This document shows, one piece after another, positions 1 to 10,656 of a stretch of 64,000 nt of DNA. The DNA lies in assembly GCF_019697375.1 (NCBI RefSeq), contig NZ_JAHCDI010000004.1, forward strand, positions 2,033,324 through 2,097,323, in the 5' to 3' direction. This DNA is from Micromonospora tarapacensis. Lineage in GTDB: Bacteria; Actinomycetota; Actinomycetes; Mycobacteriales; Micromonosporaceae. The notes under the pieces were generated by a model. That model had not been told where the DNA came from and made no database searches. It saw nothing but the letters and a program-made list of their open reading frames with translations. How positions within the stretch are numbered: the stretch's first letter is position 1; every line of letters begins with the position of its first letter. The translations under genes and the position numbers were made by a program.

Positions 1-1
1 G

Positions 2-184
2 CAGATCTGGGACTGCAACGGCGGCAGCAACCAGCAGTGGACCTTCAACGGCAACGGCACGATCAGCAGTGTCCGCTTCCCGAACCTCTGCCTGGACGTC
101 AACAACAACGGGACCACGAACGGGACCACCGTGCTCGTCTGGACCTGCCATACCGCCGCCAACCAGCGGTGGAGCCGGGCCTAG
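2..184 (+). CDS. C-terminal end of a secreted protein with a ricin-type beta-trefoil lectin domain (5' cut by window)
   Basis: Only the last 60 codons are present. The translation has the repeats typical of ricin B lectin (CBM13) modules: a QxW motif (NQQWTF), a Cys-Leu-Asp-Val strand (NLCLDV), an Asn/Thr-rich loop, then VLVWTC and a second QxW-like end (NQRWSRA) directly before TAG. In actinomycetes such domains usually form the C-terminal carbohydrate-binding part of secreted glycoside hydrolases. The catalytic part lies outside the window, so its activity cannot be told. The stop overlaps by 4 bases the stop of the convergent ROK gene, so no terminator separates the two. Confidence 0.85.
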   Translation, partial: QIWDCNGGSNQQWTFNGNGTISSVRFPNLCLDVNNNGTTNGTTVLVWTCHTAANQRWSRA

Positions 185-1488
185 CACCGGTCCGACCACC
201 CATCCCGGTCGCCCCGCCCGCGCCCGCCGAGCGCGGGCGGGTGCGCCATCCGGGCGGATGCCCTGCCGGGCATCCGCCCGGATGCGTCACCGGACCGGTC
301 GGCCACGCCGGCCAGCGCTGGCAGCGGGTCGGCGAGCAACCGGGCGAAGCCGAGTTCCGCCGCGCCGACGAGGGTGGCGTCGTCGCCGAGGATCGCGGTG
401 CGCAGCCGTACGGTCTCCCGGGCCACCGGCAGCACGTTCCGGGCGATCCGCCGGCGCACCTGCACCGCCGCGGCGGGATACAGATCGCACAGCATCCCGC
501 CGAAGACCACCATCCCCGGGTTGAACAGGTTGATCAGATTCGCCACGCCGATGCCGAGCCAGTCGCCGACGCGGCGCAGGGCCGCCCCCGCCGCCGGATC
601 ACCACGGTCGGCGTCGTCGGCCACCGACCGGATCGCGGCTCGGCCGAACAGCTCGGCGGGCCGACCGGCGGCGTCGAGCAGGGCCCGCTCGCCTACCTCC
701 GCCTCCAGGCAGCCGGACGACCCGCAACCGCAGGGCCGGCCGCCGTGCGGGTTGACCACCATGTGGCCCAGCTCGCAGCCGTAGCCGCCATCACCGCCGA
801 GCAGCCGGCCGCCGACGATGATGCCACCGCCCACGCCGACATCCCCATGCAGGTAGATGAGGTCGTCGAGGCCGACACCCGCGCCGCGCAGCTGCTCGGC
901 CTGCGCGCCGAGGTGGGCCTCGTTACCCACGGCCACCGGCAGGCCGAGCCCGAGACGGCGGCCGAGTTCGGCACCGAACGCCTGGTCCACCCAGCCCAGG
1001 TCGGGCCCGAAGCGCACCATCCCGTCACCGGGACGGATCATGCCACAGTACGAGGCGCCCACGCCGACACAGGCCGCCTCCGGTGGCGCCGCGCGGTGCA
1101 GCTGGCGGCCGAACCGGGCGAGAACCGCGACCACTCGACGCAGGTCGGGTCCGGCGCGCGGGCGCGTCGCCTCGCGGCGGTCCAGGATCACTCCCCCCAG
1201 CCCGACCCGAGCGGCGACCAATCGATCCACGGCGACGTCGAAGGCCAGCACATAGCACCGGTCGGATGCCGGGCGGACCAGCAGCGAGGGCCGGCCGGCG
1301 CGGCCGGTGTCCGTGGGCGACTCCTCGTGGACCAGGCCCGCCCGGGTCAGCTCGGTGGTCAGCGCCATGATGGTGCTGCGGTTCAGGTCCATCCGTTCGG
1401 CCAGCTCGGCACGGGACGACGGGCCGGTGAGGTGCACGTGCCGCAGCAGCCGGCCGGCGTTGCGCCGGCGGATCTCCTCCTGGACCAA
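181..1488 (-). CDS. ROK-family transcriptional regulator (XylR/NagC type)
   Basis: The 435-residue protein has an N-terminal winged helix-turn-helix (about residues 10-60, SRAELAERMDLNRSTIMALT) followed by a ROK sugar-kinase fold. The zinc site of the family is visible as a GHM...H segment and the cluster CGCGSSGCLEA. Proteins with both parts are sugar-responsive repressors or activators, not kinases. A TTG start is chosen because GGAGG lies 5 bases before it and no ATG occurs nearby. It lies 120 bp downstream of mmsB in the same direction, so it probably regulates the monosaccharide importer upstream of it. The effector sugar (xylose, arabinose, galactose or other) cannot be decided from sequence. 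Confidence 0.88.
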   Translation of the reverse strand: MVQEEIRRRNAGRLLRHVHLTGPSSRAELAERMDLNRSTIMALTTELTRAGLVHEESPTDTGRAGRPSLLVRPASDRCYVLAFDVAVDRLVAARVGLGGVILDRREATRPRAGPDLRRVVAVLARFGRQLHRAAPPEAACVGVGASYCGMIRPGDGMVRFGPDLGWVDQAFGAELGRRLGLGLPVAVGNEAHLGAQAEQLRGAGVGLDDLIYLHGDVGVGGGIIVGGRLLGGDGGYGCELGHMVVNPHGGRPCGCGSSGCLEAEVGERALLDAAGRPAELFGRAAIRSVADDADRGDPAAGAALRRVGDWLGIGVANLINLFNPGMVVFGGMLCDLYPAAAVQVRRRIARNVLPVARETVRLRTAILGDDATLVGAAELGFARLLADPLPALAGVADRSGDASGRMPGRASARMAHPPALGGRGRGDRDGWSDRC

Positions 1489-1608
1489 TCCGACCTCCGG
1501 CGTCAGGCCACGACGGGACGGACAGCTGACCCGAGGGAGTGTCGCCAGGACGCGACGCCGGCGTCAAGCGTGGGCCACCCGGAAACCGGCCGGCCCACGC
1601 CCGAACCG

Positions 1609-2855
1609 TCAGCGACTCGCGCCCGCGCGCCGCTTGTTGTAGACGTCGAAGGCCACGGCCACCAGCAGCACCAGGCCCTTCACCACCGATTGCAGCGACT
1701 GGTCCACGCCCATCAGCTGCATGCCGTTGCTCATCACCGCCATGATGAGGCCACCCACCATGGCACCCACGACGGTGCCCACGCCACCGGTGACCGCTGC
1801 GCCGCCGATGAAGGCCGCGGCGATCGCGTCGAGCTCGAACATGTTGCCGGCCGCGGGCTGTGCGCCGTTGGAGCGCGACGAGAAGATGATGCCCGCCACG
1901 GCGGACAGGAAGCCCATGTTGACGAAGATCCAGAAGTTGACGGTACGGACCTTCACGCCCGACAACATCGCCGCGGAGAGGTTGCCGCCGATCGCGTAGA
2001 CCTGCCGGCCGAAGACCGTACGCCGGGTGAGCAGGCCGTAGACCAGCACCAGCGCCGCAAGGATGATCAGCACGATCGGCAGACCGCGAGCGTGGGCCAA
2101 CTGCCAGGCGAAATACATGACCACGCCGCCGACCAGCGTCATCCGCACGACGAACAGCACGAACGACTCGACGGGCTGCTGGTAGCGGATGCGCGCGGCC
2201 CGGGTGCGGAAGCAGCTCACCACGTAGCCGGCCACCCCGATCGCGCCGATCAGCAGGGTGAAGGCGTCGTAGCCGTCCCCGCCGATCAGTCCGTTGAGGA
2301 AGCCGGCCGCGATCCGGTTGTACTCGGCCGGGAACGGCGACAGCGAGATGTTGTCGAGCACCCGCAGGGTGAGACCGCGGAACAGCAGCATGCCCGCCAG
2401 GGTCACGATGAAGGCGGGGATACCGACATACGCGACCCAGAAGCCGTGCCAGGCGCCGACCGCGATGCCCACGGCCAGGGCGGCCAGCACGCCGACCCAC
2501 CACGGCTGGCCCTGCCGGATGACCACCACGGCGGAGACCGCACCGGTCAGCGCGACCACCGAGCCGACCGACAGGTCGATGTGCCCGCCGATGATCACGA
2601 CGACCATGCCGATCGCGAGCACGAGGATGTAGGAGTACTGCAGGACGATGTTGGTGATGTTGCCCGGGCTCAGCGAGATGCCGTCGGTCAGGAACGCGAA
2701 GAGCGCGACGATGACGACGAGGGCGACGAAGATCCCGCTCTGCCGCAGGTTGTTCATGATCAGCGCGCGGGGATCGCTGGTGCCGGCGTGCGGCGCGGCG
2801 CCGGGAGCGCTCTCGGCGGGCTTCCTGTCCGCCGCCGACGAGGGCTTGGTGCTGG

Positions 2856-2859
<4 letters not shown>
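1609..2859 (-). CDS. mmsB: Monosaccharide ABC importer permease (MmsB/GguB type)
   Basis: This 416-residue integral membrane protein of the CUT2 family forms the translocation channel for a monosaccharide. It begins with a polar N-terminus of about 40 residues and then has about ten hydrophobic segments. The family signature [20 protein letters not shown] is present near residue 95, and the C-terminal half carries [20 protein letters not shown], a segment that contacts the ATPase. The ATG overlaps the stop of mmsA in an ATGA, so translation is coupled. It is the third gene of the chvE-mmsA-mmsB order typical of multiple-monosaccharide transporters. Confidence 0.92.
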
Positions 2860-4394
<1,535 letters not shown>

Positions 4395-4441
4395 GCTCAC
4401 CGTCCTGGCGGTCTGGATCGTGCGGGGTGGCAGGGGTGGTG

Positions 4442-4475
4442 CCGGGCTCGGCGACGATGCCGCCGCCGAGCCCGG
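4442..4475 (-). terminator. Intercistronic hairpin between chvE and mmsA
   Basis: A perfect 12-bp GC stem (CCGGGCTCGGCG against CGCCGAGCCCGG) encloses a 10-base loop. It starts just after the chvE stop. It has no T tract, so it probably acts as a partial terminator or 3' stabiliser that keeps binding-protein mRNA above transporter mRNA, a common arrangement in sugar ABC operons. Confidence 0.6.
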
Positions 4476-4485
4476 GACAGCGCCG

Positions 4486-5616
4486 TCAGCCGGCCTGGCC
4501 GGCGGCGACCTCCTCGGCGGTGAAGTAGCCCGAGTCGATCAGAACCGGCTTGATGTCGTCCTTGTACACCGTCTGGACCGGCAACAGGTACGACGGGACG
4601 ACCTTGACACCGTTCTCGTACGTCTCGGTGTCGTTGGCCTCCGGCGTCTTGTCGGTCAGGAACGCCTCACCGGCGATGACGGCCTGCTCGGCCAGCAGGC
4701 GGGTGTCCTTGAAGATGGTGGAGTGCTGCACCCCGTCGTCGATCAGCTTGACCGAGGCGATCTCGGCGTCCTGACCGGTCACCACCGGGAAGTCGGCACC
4801 GCGGTAGCCGGCGTTCTGTAGGGCGGTGATGATGCCACGGGACAGCCCGTCGTACGGCGACAGGACGCCGTCGACCTTGGTGCCACTGTTGTAGCTGGCG
4901 GTCAGCAGGTCCTCCATCCGCCGCTGCGCGGCCTCCTGCTGCCACCGCAGGATCGCCACCTGCTCGATGTCGGTCTGCCCGGACGTCACCTTCAGCGTGC
5001 CGTCCTCGATGAACGGTTTGAGGGTGTCCATCGCGCCGTCGAAGAAGAAGTGGGCGTTGTTGTCGTCGAGCGATCCGGCGAACAGCTCGATGTTGAACGG
5101 TCCCTTCGCCTCGCCCTTCGCGCCGTCCTTGGTCTGCACACCGAGGCCGACCAGCAACGCGGTCGCCTGGGCGACGCCGACCTTGCGGTTGTCGAAGCTG
5201 ACGTAGAAGTCGACGTTCGGGCTTTCCCGGATGAGCCGGTCGTAGGCGATGACCGGGATGTCCGCGTCGGCCGCCGCCTGCAACTGCCCGCTCAGCGCCG
5301 TGCCGTCGATCGCCGCGATGATGAGCACGTCGGCACCGCGCGTGATCATCTGGTCGACCTGCTGGGACTGGGTGGGGATGTCGTCACCGGCGTACTGGAG
5401 GTCGACCTGGTAACCCTTGGCCTCGAGCTTCTCCTTGACCGAGTTGCCGTCCGCGATCCACCGCTCGGAGGTCTGGGTCGGCATCGAGACGCCGATGGTC
5501 AGGTCGCCGGGGCTGTCGCTGTCGTTCCCATCGCTGCCGGCACCCTCACCACTGCAAGCCGCCATACTCAGCGCCAGTACGGCGCTACCGAGAGCGGCCA
5601 GGATTCTTCTGCTCAC
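4486..5616 (-). CDS. chvE: Monosaccharide-binding lipoprotein (ChvE type)
   Basis: A periplasmic-binding-protein-like lipoprotein of 376 residues that captures the sugar for MmsAB. It begins [21 protein letters not shown], a signal peptide with a lipobox ending at Cys21. It then shows the CUT2 binding fold: [17 protein letters not shown], the long Gly/Asp-rich insertion [19 protein letters not shown] typical of ChvE, and [15 protein letters not shown] near the C-terminus. The GTG at 5616 is chosen over more distal starts because it gives a normal signal peptide and has GGGGAAG 5-8 bases upstream. It is the first gene of the operon and has a LacI-type palindrome 65 bp upstream. Confidence 0.92.
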   Translation of the reverse strand: MSRRILAALGSAVLALSMAACSGEGAGSDGNDSDSPGDLTIGVSMPTQTSERWIADGNSVKEKLEAKGYQVDLQYAGDDIPTQSQQVDQMITRGADVLIIAAIDGTALSGQLQAAADADIPVIAYDRLIRESPNVDFYVSFDNRKVGVAQATALLVGLGVQTKDGAKGEAKGPFNIELFAGSLDDNNAHFFFDGAMDTLKPFIEDGTLKVTSGQTDIEQVAILRWQQEAAQRRMEDLLTASYNSGTKVDGVLSPYDGLSRGIITALQNAGYRGADFPVVTGQDAEIASVKLIDDGVQHSTIFKDTRLLAEQAVIAGEAFLTDKTPEANDTETYENGVKVVPSYLLPVQTVYKDDIKPVLIDSGYFTAEEVAAGQAG

Positions 5617-5680
5617 TGGCTTCCCCAATCTGGAACTCGCGCCGTCGGACCGGCTGCGCGGGTCGCACTTGGGGCCCAAG

Positions 5681-5694
5681 TGTTAGCGCTCACA
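5681..5694 (-). promoter_or_regulatory. LacI/GalR-type operator upstream of chvE
   Basis: TGTGAGCGCTAACA (minus strand) matches the general LacI/GalR-family palindrome TGTNAGCGCTNACA with its central GCGC. It lies about 65 bp before the chvE start, where a repressor would block the promoter. The nearest regulator of the operon is a ROK protein, so the binding regulator may be encoded elsewhere. Confidence 0.45.
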
Positions 5695-5997
5695 ATGCGC
5701 CGGTCAACACCTCGTTAGAAATACCCCGGTCACGGTCTCGTAACGAACGCCCCGCTCCACCAAGCGGCCGAGTCGTCGCAGGTCAACGCGGCGATCACGG
5801 GACGTGGCCGGGGAGTCGCGCGCACCGACCGGGTGGGCTTCATCGACGCCAGAGAATACGGCAAGCCAGGGCCGGCGGACACCCCGCGGCCGACCTCCGT
5901 CCACACCCGACCGCCCACCCGCCGGGGTCGACCAGCGGCGATCCACGGGCGTCGCGCCATGTGAACGCTCGGTTTCCATGCCGTTACCAGAACGGCC
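5695..5997. other. Intergenic stretch without a recognised gene (between chvE and the esterase)
   Basis: No reading frame here shows a recognisable domain. A half-match to the LacI-like motif (TGTGAACGCTCGG, near 5959) is the only notable element. The remainder carries the divergent promoter region. Confidence 0.5.
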
Positions 5998-6045
5998 TTG
6001 ACATCCACCTGACGGACGCCGATGCTCTGCTAAATCAGTTTAGCG
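5998..6045 (+). promoter_or_regulatory. Promoter and LacI-type operator of the secreted esterase
   Basis: TTGACA (5998-6003), a 17-base spacer and GATGCT (6021-6026) form a sigma-70-like promoter. Directly downstream lies the palindrome GCTAAATCAGTTTAGC (6029-6044), with perfect 6-base arms. Positions 6022-6045 are identical over 24 bases to the reverse complement of 22845-22868, in front of the CUT1 binding-protein gene, where the same -35/-10 spacing is found. A repressor at this place would cover the transcription start. The LacI protein at 23037-24062 is the likely binder (inference). Confidence 0.75.
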
Positions 6046-6120
6046 CCCGTTGTCCCCTGGCTCGGCAGAGCCGCTCCGGCGCGAGCCGGACCAGACGGAC
6101 GCGTCCAACAAGGAGGGCCG

Positions 6121-7431
6121 ATGAGACTGCGCAGGACGCTCGTCTCCGTCGCTGCGGTGCTGCTGCTGGCCACGTCCGGCACCGCCGCCTATGCCGCGAC
6201 CAGAGAACACGGCGGCGGCACCGGTGGCATCCGCAGCGTCACACCGATCACCACCGTCTACACCTATGGCCAGAAGGTCTCGGCCGTCGCGGTCGAGTAC
6301 GGCGCGACGGTCAACCCCCACAAGCTCGACAACTCCACCTTCTCGGTCTCCGACACCAGCTACAACTTCCGCTTCAACCCGATCGAGGACCTGCCCAAGC
6401 TGACCGAGCGGAGGATCACCCGCACCTACACCAACAGCGCCGCCACGACCCGCGCCGACCGCCGGTCGGTCCCCGGACGGTACGTGATCGTCGAGCTGGA
6501 TCCGGACCAGAACGCCGGCTGGACGGTCATCGTCTCCAAGTGCCCGACCTTCCTGTGCACCGTCAAGGTGAACACCGACCTGCCGACCCGGGTGACCCAG
6601 CGCAAGGATGTGCACGCCCAGCCGGGCAAGGGCAGGGGCAAGGGGCCGGTGCTGGCCAAGGCCGCGCCACGCACCTCGCACGGGGTCACCGAGCCGCCGG
6701 TGAACCTGCTCGTCGACGACTTCGACTACGGCTCGTACCTCAGCGGCGGCATGGTGCTGCCGTACCACTACCACCTGCCGAAGAACTACCAGCCCGGCAG
6801 GAAGTACCCGCTGATGGTCGTGCTGCCCGGACACGGCATGGGATGGGACGGCGACAACGCGGGAGTGCAGATCGCCGCCGACATCCCGGCGACGGCCTGG
6901 TTGCGGCCAGACGTGACCGGCAGCCGGGAGGACGTCATCGTGCTCGCCCCGCAGAACCAGCGGGTGGGTGACGTGGCGGAGGCGGACCTGCTGGTCAAGC
7001 TGGTCGACCAGTTCAGCAAGGACTACGCGGTGGACACCGACCGGGTGTACGCCACCACCGTCTCGTACGGCTCCCGGCTGTTGTGGGAGGCGTTCGCCAA
7101 GCGTCCCGACCTGTTCGCCGGCGGGCTGGTGACCGGTGGTTTCCAGGTCGGCGCCGCACAGGCGACGGCCATCGCCGCCGCCGAGATCCCGCTCTGGATC
7201 ACCCACGGCGTCAGCGACCACCTGCTCAACATCTCGCTGGCCCGCAACACGCAGGCGGCGCTGCGCTCGGCGTACGAGGCGCGGGGCAAGACACCGCAGC
7301 AGATCGACGAGTTGCTGCACTACACCGAGTACGGCAACGAGGCGTTCTCGCTGCCCGACTACCACGCGGCCTACGGCCCGACGTACGACGACCGGGGCAT
7401 CCTGCGGTGGCTGCTGGCCCAGCGGAAGTGA
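6121..7431 (+). CDS. Secreted alpha/beta-hydrolase esterase (carbohydrate-esterase-like)
   Basis: The 436-residue protein starts with a Sec signal peptide (about residues 1-26, ending AAYAA). An N-terminal Ig-like region of about 190 residues follows, as in the Esterase_Ig-like domains that precede some carbohydrate esterases, and then an alpha/beta-hydrolase core beginning near YHYHLPKNYQPGRKYPLMVVLPGHG. Candidate catalytic residues are Ser315 (ATTVSYGSR), Asp366 (HGVSDHLL) and His415 (PDYHAAYGP). The nucleophile elbow lacks the usual first Gly of GxSxG. The ribosome site AAGGAGGG precedes the ATG. The shared operator links it to the CUT1 locus at 18-25 kb, so a role in removing ester groups from an exported substrate is inferred. 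The substrate is unknown. Confidence 0.75.
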   Translation: MRLRRTLVSVAAVLLLATSGTAAYAATREHGGGTGGIRSVTPITTVYTYGQKVSAVAVEYGATVNPHKLDNSTFSVSDTSYNFRFNPIEDLPKLTERRITRTYTNSAATTRADRRSVPGRYVIVELDPDQNAGWTVIVSKCPTFLCTVKVNTDLPTRVTQRKDVHAQPGKGRGKGPVLAKAAPRTSHGVTEPPVNLLVDDFDYGSYLSGGMVLPYHYHLPKNYQPGRKYPLMVVLPGHGMGWDGDNAGVQIAADIPATAWLRPDVTGSREDVIVLAPQNQRVGDVAEADLLVKLVDQFSKDYAVDTDRVYATTVSYGSRLLWEAFAKRPDLFAGGLVTGGFQVGAAQATAIAAAEIPLWITHGVSDHLLNISLARNTQAALRSAYEARGKTPQQIDELLHYTEYGNEAFSLPDYHAAYGPTYDDRGILRWLLAQRK

Positions 7432-7473
7432 CGACGGGCCGGGCCTCCGGGGCGTACTGAGCAGGCACCGACC

Positions 7474-7516
7474 GGGCTCGCCGGCCGCGACAGGGGATGT
7501 CGTGGCCGGCGAGCCC
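7474..7516. terminator. Bidirectional hairpin terminator between convergent genes
   Basis: A 19-bp stem with one mismatch (arms 7474-7492 and 7498-7516) and a 5-base loop lies between the stops of the esterase and the GH95 gene. It has no T tract, as is common in high-GC actinobacteria. Its position between convergent stops supports termination from both sides. Confidence 0.7.
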
Positions 7517-7572
7517 GCCGGGATGCGGTGCTGGATCCGTCGGCGGAGATCCGGGAGACCCGCCCTCGACCG

Positions 7573-10500
7573 TCAGGCGCCGATCGCGATCGCGAAGATG
7601 TGCATGGTCGGCACGTTGGCCGCCGGGCGTGCGCTGATGTTCGGCAGTTCCACCCGGGCCACCGGCTTGTTCTGCAACGCCACCCCGACGTAGTAGACGC
7701 AGGCGGCGACGTTGTGCCGCTGGTTGCCGGGCCGGTTCTGGTACGCCATCACGACGGCCGCGGTGCCACCGCCGTGCGGTCCGCCGTACCAGTCCGGGGT
7801 GCTGAGCGTGAACGTCTGCCGGGTGCCGTCGGCGTAGACCACGGCGGCGGTGCCCGAGACGGCACCGTAGGTGCCGGTCGCGAGGAAGCCGAGCGTACGG
7901 CCGGTGCCGGTCAGACCGATCGACTGCCCGGAGGCGATGGCGTTGTCGGCACCGCCCGGTGCGACGTCGGGCCAGCGGAAGGTGACCCCGTTGCGGCTCA
8001 CCGTGCTGCCGGGCGTGACCCCGGCCTGGGCCAGGGCCTGCGCGGAGAGGGTGGCTCCGTTGCCGTCGAAGTTGCCGGCGCCGGTGTTGTAGTCGTTGGT
8101 GGTGCTGACGTTGGTGAAGCTCTGCTCCAGCGGCGGTGCGGTGGGCGCACCGCCGGACCCGGTGGCCCGGTAGGTGCGCCCGGCCGCGACGGTGACCTCG
8201 ATCAGGTCGCTCTCGACCTTCGTGGTCGGGGCCGGGGTGCCGTCGGCGGCGTCGACCACGGTGTGGTTGCCGGTGAACAGCCGGCCGCGCAGCCGGACGG
8301 TGCCGGCCCGGTCCGGCCGGACGAGAATCTCGCTGGCCTGGCCGTTGCTCCAGGTGATGCCGACGGTGTGACCGCCCCGGCCCCGCAGCCCGCTGACCCG
8401 TCCGCTGGGCCAGGCCGCCGGCAGGGCCGGCAGGATGTGTAGTTCGCCGACGTGGCTGTGCAGCAGCATCTCCGCGATGCCGGCGGTGGCGCCGAAGTTG
8501 CCGTCGATCTGGAACGGCGGGTGCAGGTCGAACATGTTCGGCGCGAGCCGGGCCGGGGTGGCGAGGAAGCGGATCAGGTCATGGGCCCGGTCGCCCTCCT
8601 CCATCCGGGCCCAGAAGTTGATTTTCCAGGCGAGCGACCAGCCGGTGCCGTCGTCGCCCCGGATCTCCAGGGTGCGCCGGGCCGCCTCGAACAGCTGCGG
8701 GGTGTTGCGCCGGGTGATCTGGTTGCTGGGGGCCAGACCGTAGAGGTGCGAGACGTGGCGGTGGTTCCGCTCGGTCTCGACCCAGTCGTAGAGCCACTCC
8801 ATGATGTTGCCGCGCGATCCGATCCGGTTCGGCGCGAGCCGGTCCCGGGTGGCCCGGACCTGTGCCCGGAAGGTGGCGTCGGTGTTGAGGATCTCGCTCG
8901 CCCGGGCGCACCCGTCGAAGAGGTCCCGCAGGATCTGATTGTCCATCGTGGGCCCCGCGCAGACGCTGGCGTCGGCGTGGTGGCCGATCTCGGGCGAGTT
9001 CGACGGGTTGGTCACCAGGTAACCGAGGCTCGGCTCGGTCACCAGGGTGTCGAGGAAGAACTGCGCCGCGCCCCTCATCGCCGGGTAGTTCGCCCGGAGG
9101 AACTCGATGTCCCCGGTGAACAGGTAGTGGTCCCAGATCAGGGTGGCCAGCCAGGCGCCGCCGGTCTGCCACATGCCCCAGAAGGCGCCGTCGACCACGG
9201 AGGTGGCCCGCCAGGCGTCGGTGTTGTGGTGGGTGACCCAGCCGCCGGCACCGTACTGCACCTGGGCGGTGCGGGCGCCGGCGACCGCGAGGTCCCTGAC
9301 CATGTCGAAGACCGGTGCGTGGCACTCGGACAGGTTTGTGGTGTTGGCCGGCCAGTAGTTCATCGGCAGGTTGGCGTTGATGGTGTACTTCGAGTCCCAG
9401 GCCGGGGTCAGCGAATCGTTCCAGATGCCCTGGAGGTTGGCCGGCTGGGTGCCCGGCCGGGAGGACGAGATCAGCAGGTACCGGCCGAACTGGAACAGCA
9501 GCGCGGAGAACTGCGGATCGTCGACGTTGTTGTGCTGGGCGATCCGGACGTCGGTCGGCTGGTCCGCCGCCGAGGTACGCCCCAGGTCGAGGCTGACCCG
9601 CCCGAACAGCGCCTGGTGGTCGGCGACGTGCCGGGTGCGCAGCTGGTCGTAGCTGCTGGCCCGCGCCGCGGTAAGGTGCCGCCGCGCGATGCCCTGGTAG
9701 TCGCCGCCGACGTTGCGGTAGTTCACGTAGCTGGAGCCGATCGAGACCAGCAGGGTCACGCTGGTGGCGCCGGTGACCCGCAACGTGCCGCCGGAACTGC
9801 TCACGGTGCCGCCGCTGACGGTGGCGTTGGCCAGCGCAAGGAAGCGCACCGCGCCGGTGACGCCCTCCTGGTTGCCGGAGACGCCGTCGAGGGCGATCGT
9901 GGTGCCGTCCGGGCTGGAGACGGAGGTCCGCTGCGGGCTGTCGAACGTGGCGGTGAAGGTGATCGAGCCGCTCCGGTCGGCGGTCAGCCGCATCGCGATG
10001 ACCTGGTCCGGTGCGCTGGCGAACGTCTCCCGCTGGTACCGCACCCCGTTCATCACGTACGACACGCCGGTGGTCGCGGTGGTGAGGTCAAGCTGCCGGT
10101 CGTACTGCGACGCCCCGCCGGAGGTCGGGAAGGCCAGTCGGAGGTTGCCGACGGTCTGGTACGCCAACTGCCCGACCGGGTTGCCGAGCATGTTCTGGTT
10201 GACCAGGTTCTGGGCCTGGGTCCACTGGTTCGCGAACACGAGTCGCCGGATCTCGGCCAGCGCGCCCAGACCACGCGGGTTGCTCGGGTCGTGCGGTCCG
10301 CCGGCCCAGACGGTGTCCTCGTTGAGCTGTAGCCGTTCCGCGTCGACGTTGCCGAAGACCATGGCACCGAGCCGGCCGTTGCCGATCGGCAGCGCCCGCA
10401 GCCAGTCGGTGCCGGCGGCCTCGTCGTACCAGAGCGCCAGGTCACCGGCGGCCAGCACCTGTGGCGGTGCCGCCGGATCCGCTCGGGCCGCGGCGGTCCA

Positions 10501-10575
10501 GGGCAGCGGCAGCAGGGCGCCACCCGCACCCGCCGCGCCGATCTTGAGGGCCTGCCGTCGAGTCAGGTCTGACAT
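7573..10575 (-). CDS. Tat-exported alpha-L-fucosidase, glycoside hydrolase family 95
   Basis: The 1000-residue enzyme would release L-fucose from fucosylated glycans outside the cell. A Tat signal begins it (TRRQALKIGAAGAGGALL). The GH95 N-terminal beta domain follows (WLRALPIGNGRLGAMVFGN, LNEDTVWAGGPHD), then the catalytic (alpha/alpha)6 barrel with the family motifs NANLPMNYWPA (catalytic Asn pair), NSPEIGHH (general-acid Glu region) and FQIDGNFGATAG (Asp). After about residue 815 comes a separate beta-sandwich domain, probably sugar-binding. The ATG at 10575 has GGAGG 5 bases upstream; an upstream in-frame start would only bury the Tat motif. FadR-type sites lie at 10646 and 10859. Confidence 0.93.
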   Translation of the reverse strand: MSDLTRRQALKIGAAGAGGALLPLPWTAAARADPAAPPQVLAAGDLALWYDEAAGTDWLRALPIGNGRLGAMVFGNVDAERLQLNEDTVWAGGPHDPSNPRGLGALAEIRRLVFANQWTQAQNLVNQNMLGNPVGQLAYQTVGNLRLAFPTSGGASQYDRQLDLTTATTGVSYVMNGVRYQRETFASAPDQVIAMRLTADRSGSITFTATFDSPQRTSVSSPDGTTIALDGVSGNQEGVTGAVRFLALANATVSGGTVSSSGGTLRVTGATSVTLLVSIGSSYVNYRNVGGDYQGIARRHLTAARASSYDQLRTRHVADHQALFGRVSLDLGRTSAADQPTDVRIAQHNNVDDPQFSALLFQFGRYLLISSSRPGTQPANLQGIWNDSLTPAWDSKYTINANLPMNYWPANTTNLSECHAPVFDMVRDLAVAGARTAQVQYGAGGWVTHHNTDAWRATSVVDGAFWGMWQTGGAWLATLIWDHYLFTGDIEFLRANYPAMRGAAQFFLDTLVTEPSLGYLVTNPSNSPEIGHHADASVCAGPTMDNQILRDLFDGCARASEILNTDATFRAQVRATRDRLAPNRIGSRGNIMEWLYDWVETERNHRHVSHLYGLAPSNQITRRNTPQLFEAARRTLEIRGDDGTGWSLAWKINFWARMEEGDRAHDLIRFLATPARLAPNMFDLHPPFQIDGNFGATAGIAEMLLHSHVGELHILPALPAAWPSGRVSGLRGRGGHTVGITWSNGQASEILVRPDRAGTVRLRGRLFTGNHTVVDAADGTPAPTTKVESDLIEVTVAAGRTYRATGSGGAPTAPPLEQSFTNVSTTNDYNTGAGNFDGNGATLSAQALAQAGVTPGSTVSRNGVTFRWPDVAPGGADNAIASGQSIGLTGTGRTLGFLATGTYGAVSGTAAVVYADGTRQTFTLSTPDWYGGPHGGGTAAVVMAYQNRPGNQRHNVAACVYYVGVALQNKPVARVELPNISARPAANVPTMHIFAIAIGA

Positions 10576-10645
10576 CGATCCTCCAACCGTGACCGATCCG
10601 GCCATGCGAAGCCTCACTGATCGCCGACAGACCCAGAATGGCCAG

Positions 10646-10656
10646 ACATCAGATGT
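10646..10656. promoter_or_regulatory. Candidate FadR/FCD operator upstream of the fucosidase
   Basis: ACATCAGATGT is an 11-base near-palindrome 71 bp before the GH95 start. Related sites occur at 10859, 11303, 12138, 17679 and 17765, around genes of the same pathway. The likely binder is the FCD regulator at 11402-12097 (inference). Confidence 0.6.
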
